Position numbers and translations under genes: made by a program. From positions 1-50,973 of the IMG/VR virus record IMGVR_UViG_3300033064_004871: 50,973 nt of DNA; one strand, given 5' to 3'. Within the stretch, counting starts at the first letter, position 1. Each line of letters starts with the position of its first letter. The stretch is from a virus. The notes below the pieces were generated by a model that was not told the DNA's origin, ran no database searches, and was given only the letters and a program-made list of their open reading frames with translations. This document shows positions 50,336-50,973 of the stretch, one piece after another.

Positions 50336-50973
50336 CTTTCTAAGACCACCGGCATACCTTGATTCTGTGCTGACTGTCTTGCAAGTATGAACAGATGATA
50401 ATCTAACAGCGCATCTTCATATGTGTACAGGATTTTTCCATTGAGTGCTGTTGATAGGTGCATGTGAATTCCAACCTCATGATCTGTGAGCTGCGCGTCT
50501 GGTGAATTCCATTCTACAACAGAAGAATGTATCTTCACAATCCTATCTTCTTGTCTCCAGATCGTGACATCTTCAGATATTACAGTACCTGCTGCATCAA
50601 CGTAAGCCAGAATCACAGTCTCAGTGTCATTAGACTTTTCCCTAAGTGCCTGCGTAAAGATGCTTCCTGATTTTCCAAACACCTTGATACTCTGAGGTGA
50701 TCTTGTTGAAGATTTCTTAAACTCGTAATTGAACTTATGAAGTGCAATTGAGTTTGCGAATCTTAATGTGACAATATCCCAAATCTCATTTCTTTTTTGA
50801 GCCAGCTGGCCGGTAATACCACACATCATCTCATCAAGATGTATATGACCTGTTATTGTCTTTGGGATTTTCTCGGCATGATATGATCGCAGTTGTGAAA
50901 TTCCATGGTAATCGAATGTCCTGAAATCATTTTCAGAGAACACGATGTCACCGATCACACCTGAGTCGATTAC
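50332..50973 (-). CDS. Gfo/Idh/MocA-family oxidoreductase, N-terminus outside window
   Basis: C-terminal 213 residues of a frame that runs off the right edge. The opening IDSGVIGDIVFSE is the typical junction after the NAD domain in this family, and the following alpha/beta domain (MMCGITGQLAQKRNEIWD, IKVFGKSGSIFTQ) matches its substrate half. Members oxidise NDP-sugars, for example at C3 in the route to diamino-uronic acids, so it fits beside the UGD-like dehydrogenase and DegT enzymes. GTG at 50958 is only an internal codon; there is no evidence it is a start. Confidence 0.7.
   Translation of the reverse strand, partial: VIDSGVIGDIVFSENDFRTFDYHGISQLRSYHAEKIPKTITGHIHLDEMMCGITGQLAQKRNEIWDIVTLRFANSIALHKFNYEFKKSSTRSPQSIKVFGKSGSIFTQALREKSNDTETVILAYVDAAGTVISEDVTIWRQEDRIVKIHSSVVEWNSPDAQLTDHEVGIHMHLSTALNGKILYTYEDALLDYHLFILARQSAQNQGMPVVLER

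Noticed and set aside
1-50973. tRNA genes, integrase, transposase or attachment sites
   Set aside because: Intergenic gaps are too short for tRNAs (largest about 50 bases), and no recombinase or transposase motifs were seen in any credible reading frame.

Overview
This window is part of the genome of a large tailed dsDNA bacteriophage with a contractile-tail (myovirus) plan. It is AT-rich, and every credible gene lies on the minus strand with almost no intergenic DNA (the largest gap is about 50 bases). The T4-like signature genes are the large terminase (gp17-like), baseplate wedge proteins gp6-like and gp25-like, a gp5-like OB-fold spike, a gp55-like late sigma factor, a gp61-like primase, and gp46/gp47-like recombination nuclease functions. 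The style (long LamG and fibronectin-like virion proteins, many sugar enzymes) resembles large aquatic T4-related phages. The host cannot be deduced from the sequence.

Layout from low to high coordinates, which is the reverse of transcription: (1) 1-6688 holds packaging, recombination and replication genes: a partial TerL, a 126-aa protein, a small zinc-ribbon-like protein, a 1036-aa single-chain Mre11-Rad50 (gp47-gp46) fusion, a 99-aa unknown, a CHC2/TOPRIM primase and a RuvC-like resolvase. (2) 6678-27519 is about 21 kb of long virion proteins, mostly unrecognised. They include LamG-like and fibronectin-III-like domains, a shared C-terminal module and a shared N-terminal module, which suggests baseplate periphery, tail-fibre or adhesin components. 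(3) 27522-32462 is the baseplate core (gp6, gp25, spike), followed by a coiled-coil-like small protein, the late sigma factor and a small membrane protein. (4) 32464-50973 is an 18.5-kb surface-sugar island: three GT4 and two GT-A-like glycosyltransferases, RmlA, two RmlB-like dehydratases, an RmlC-like cupin, two DegT aminotransferases, a GNAT and a left-handed beta-helix acyltransferase, a short nucleotide-sugar dehydrogenase, three methyltransferases, a WbqC-family protein, a PhyH dioxygenase, a beta-propeller glycosidase-like protein, a polysaccharide deacetylase and a partial Gfo/Idh/MocA oxidoreductase. One PD-(D/E)XK, probably Fe-S, nuclease is embedded in it.

Together the genes describe a phage that encodes its own late transcription factor, packages and repairs its DNA with T4-type enzymes, and probably makes and transfers at least one modified deoxy- or amino-sugar. 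The acceptor (virion, host surface or nucleic acid) is not shown by the sequence. Stops and starts commonly overlap (TAATG or ATGA), implying long translationally coupled operons. Two gp55-type late-promoter-like octamers sit in plausible places, and a perfect 13-bp hairpin lies inside one virion gene. No tRNA, rRNA, CRISPR array, insertion sequence or integrase was seen.
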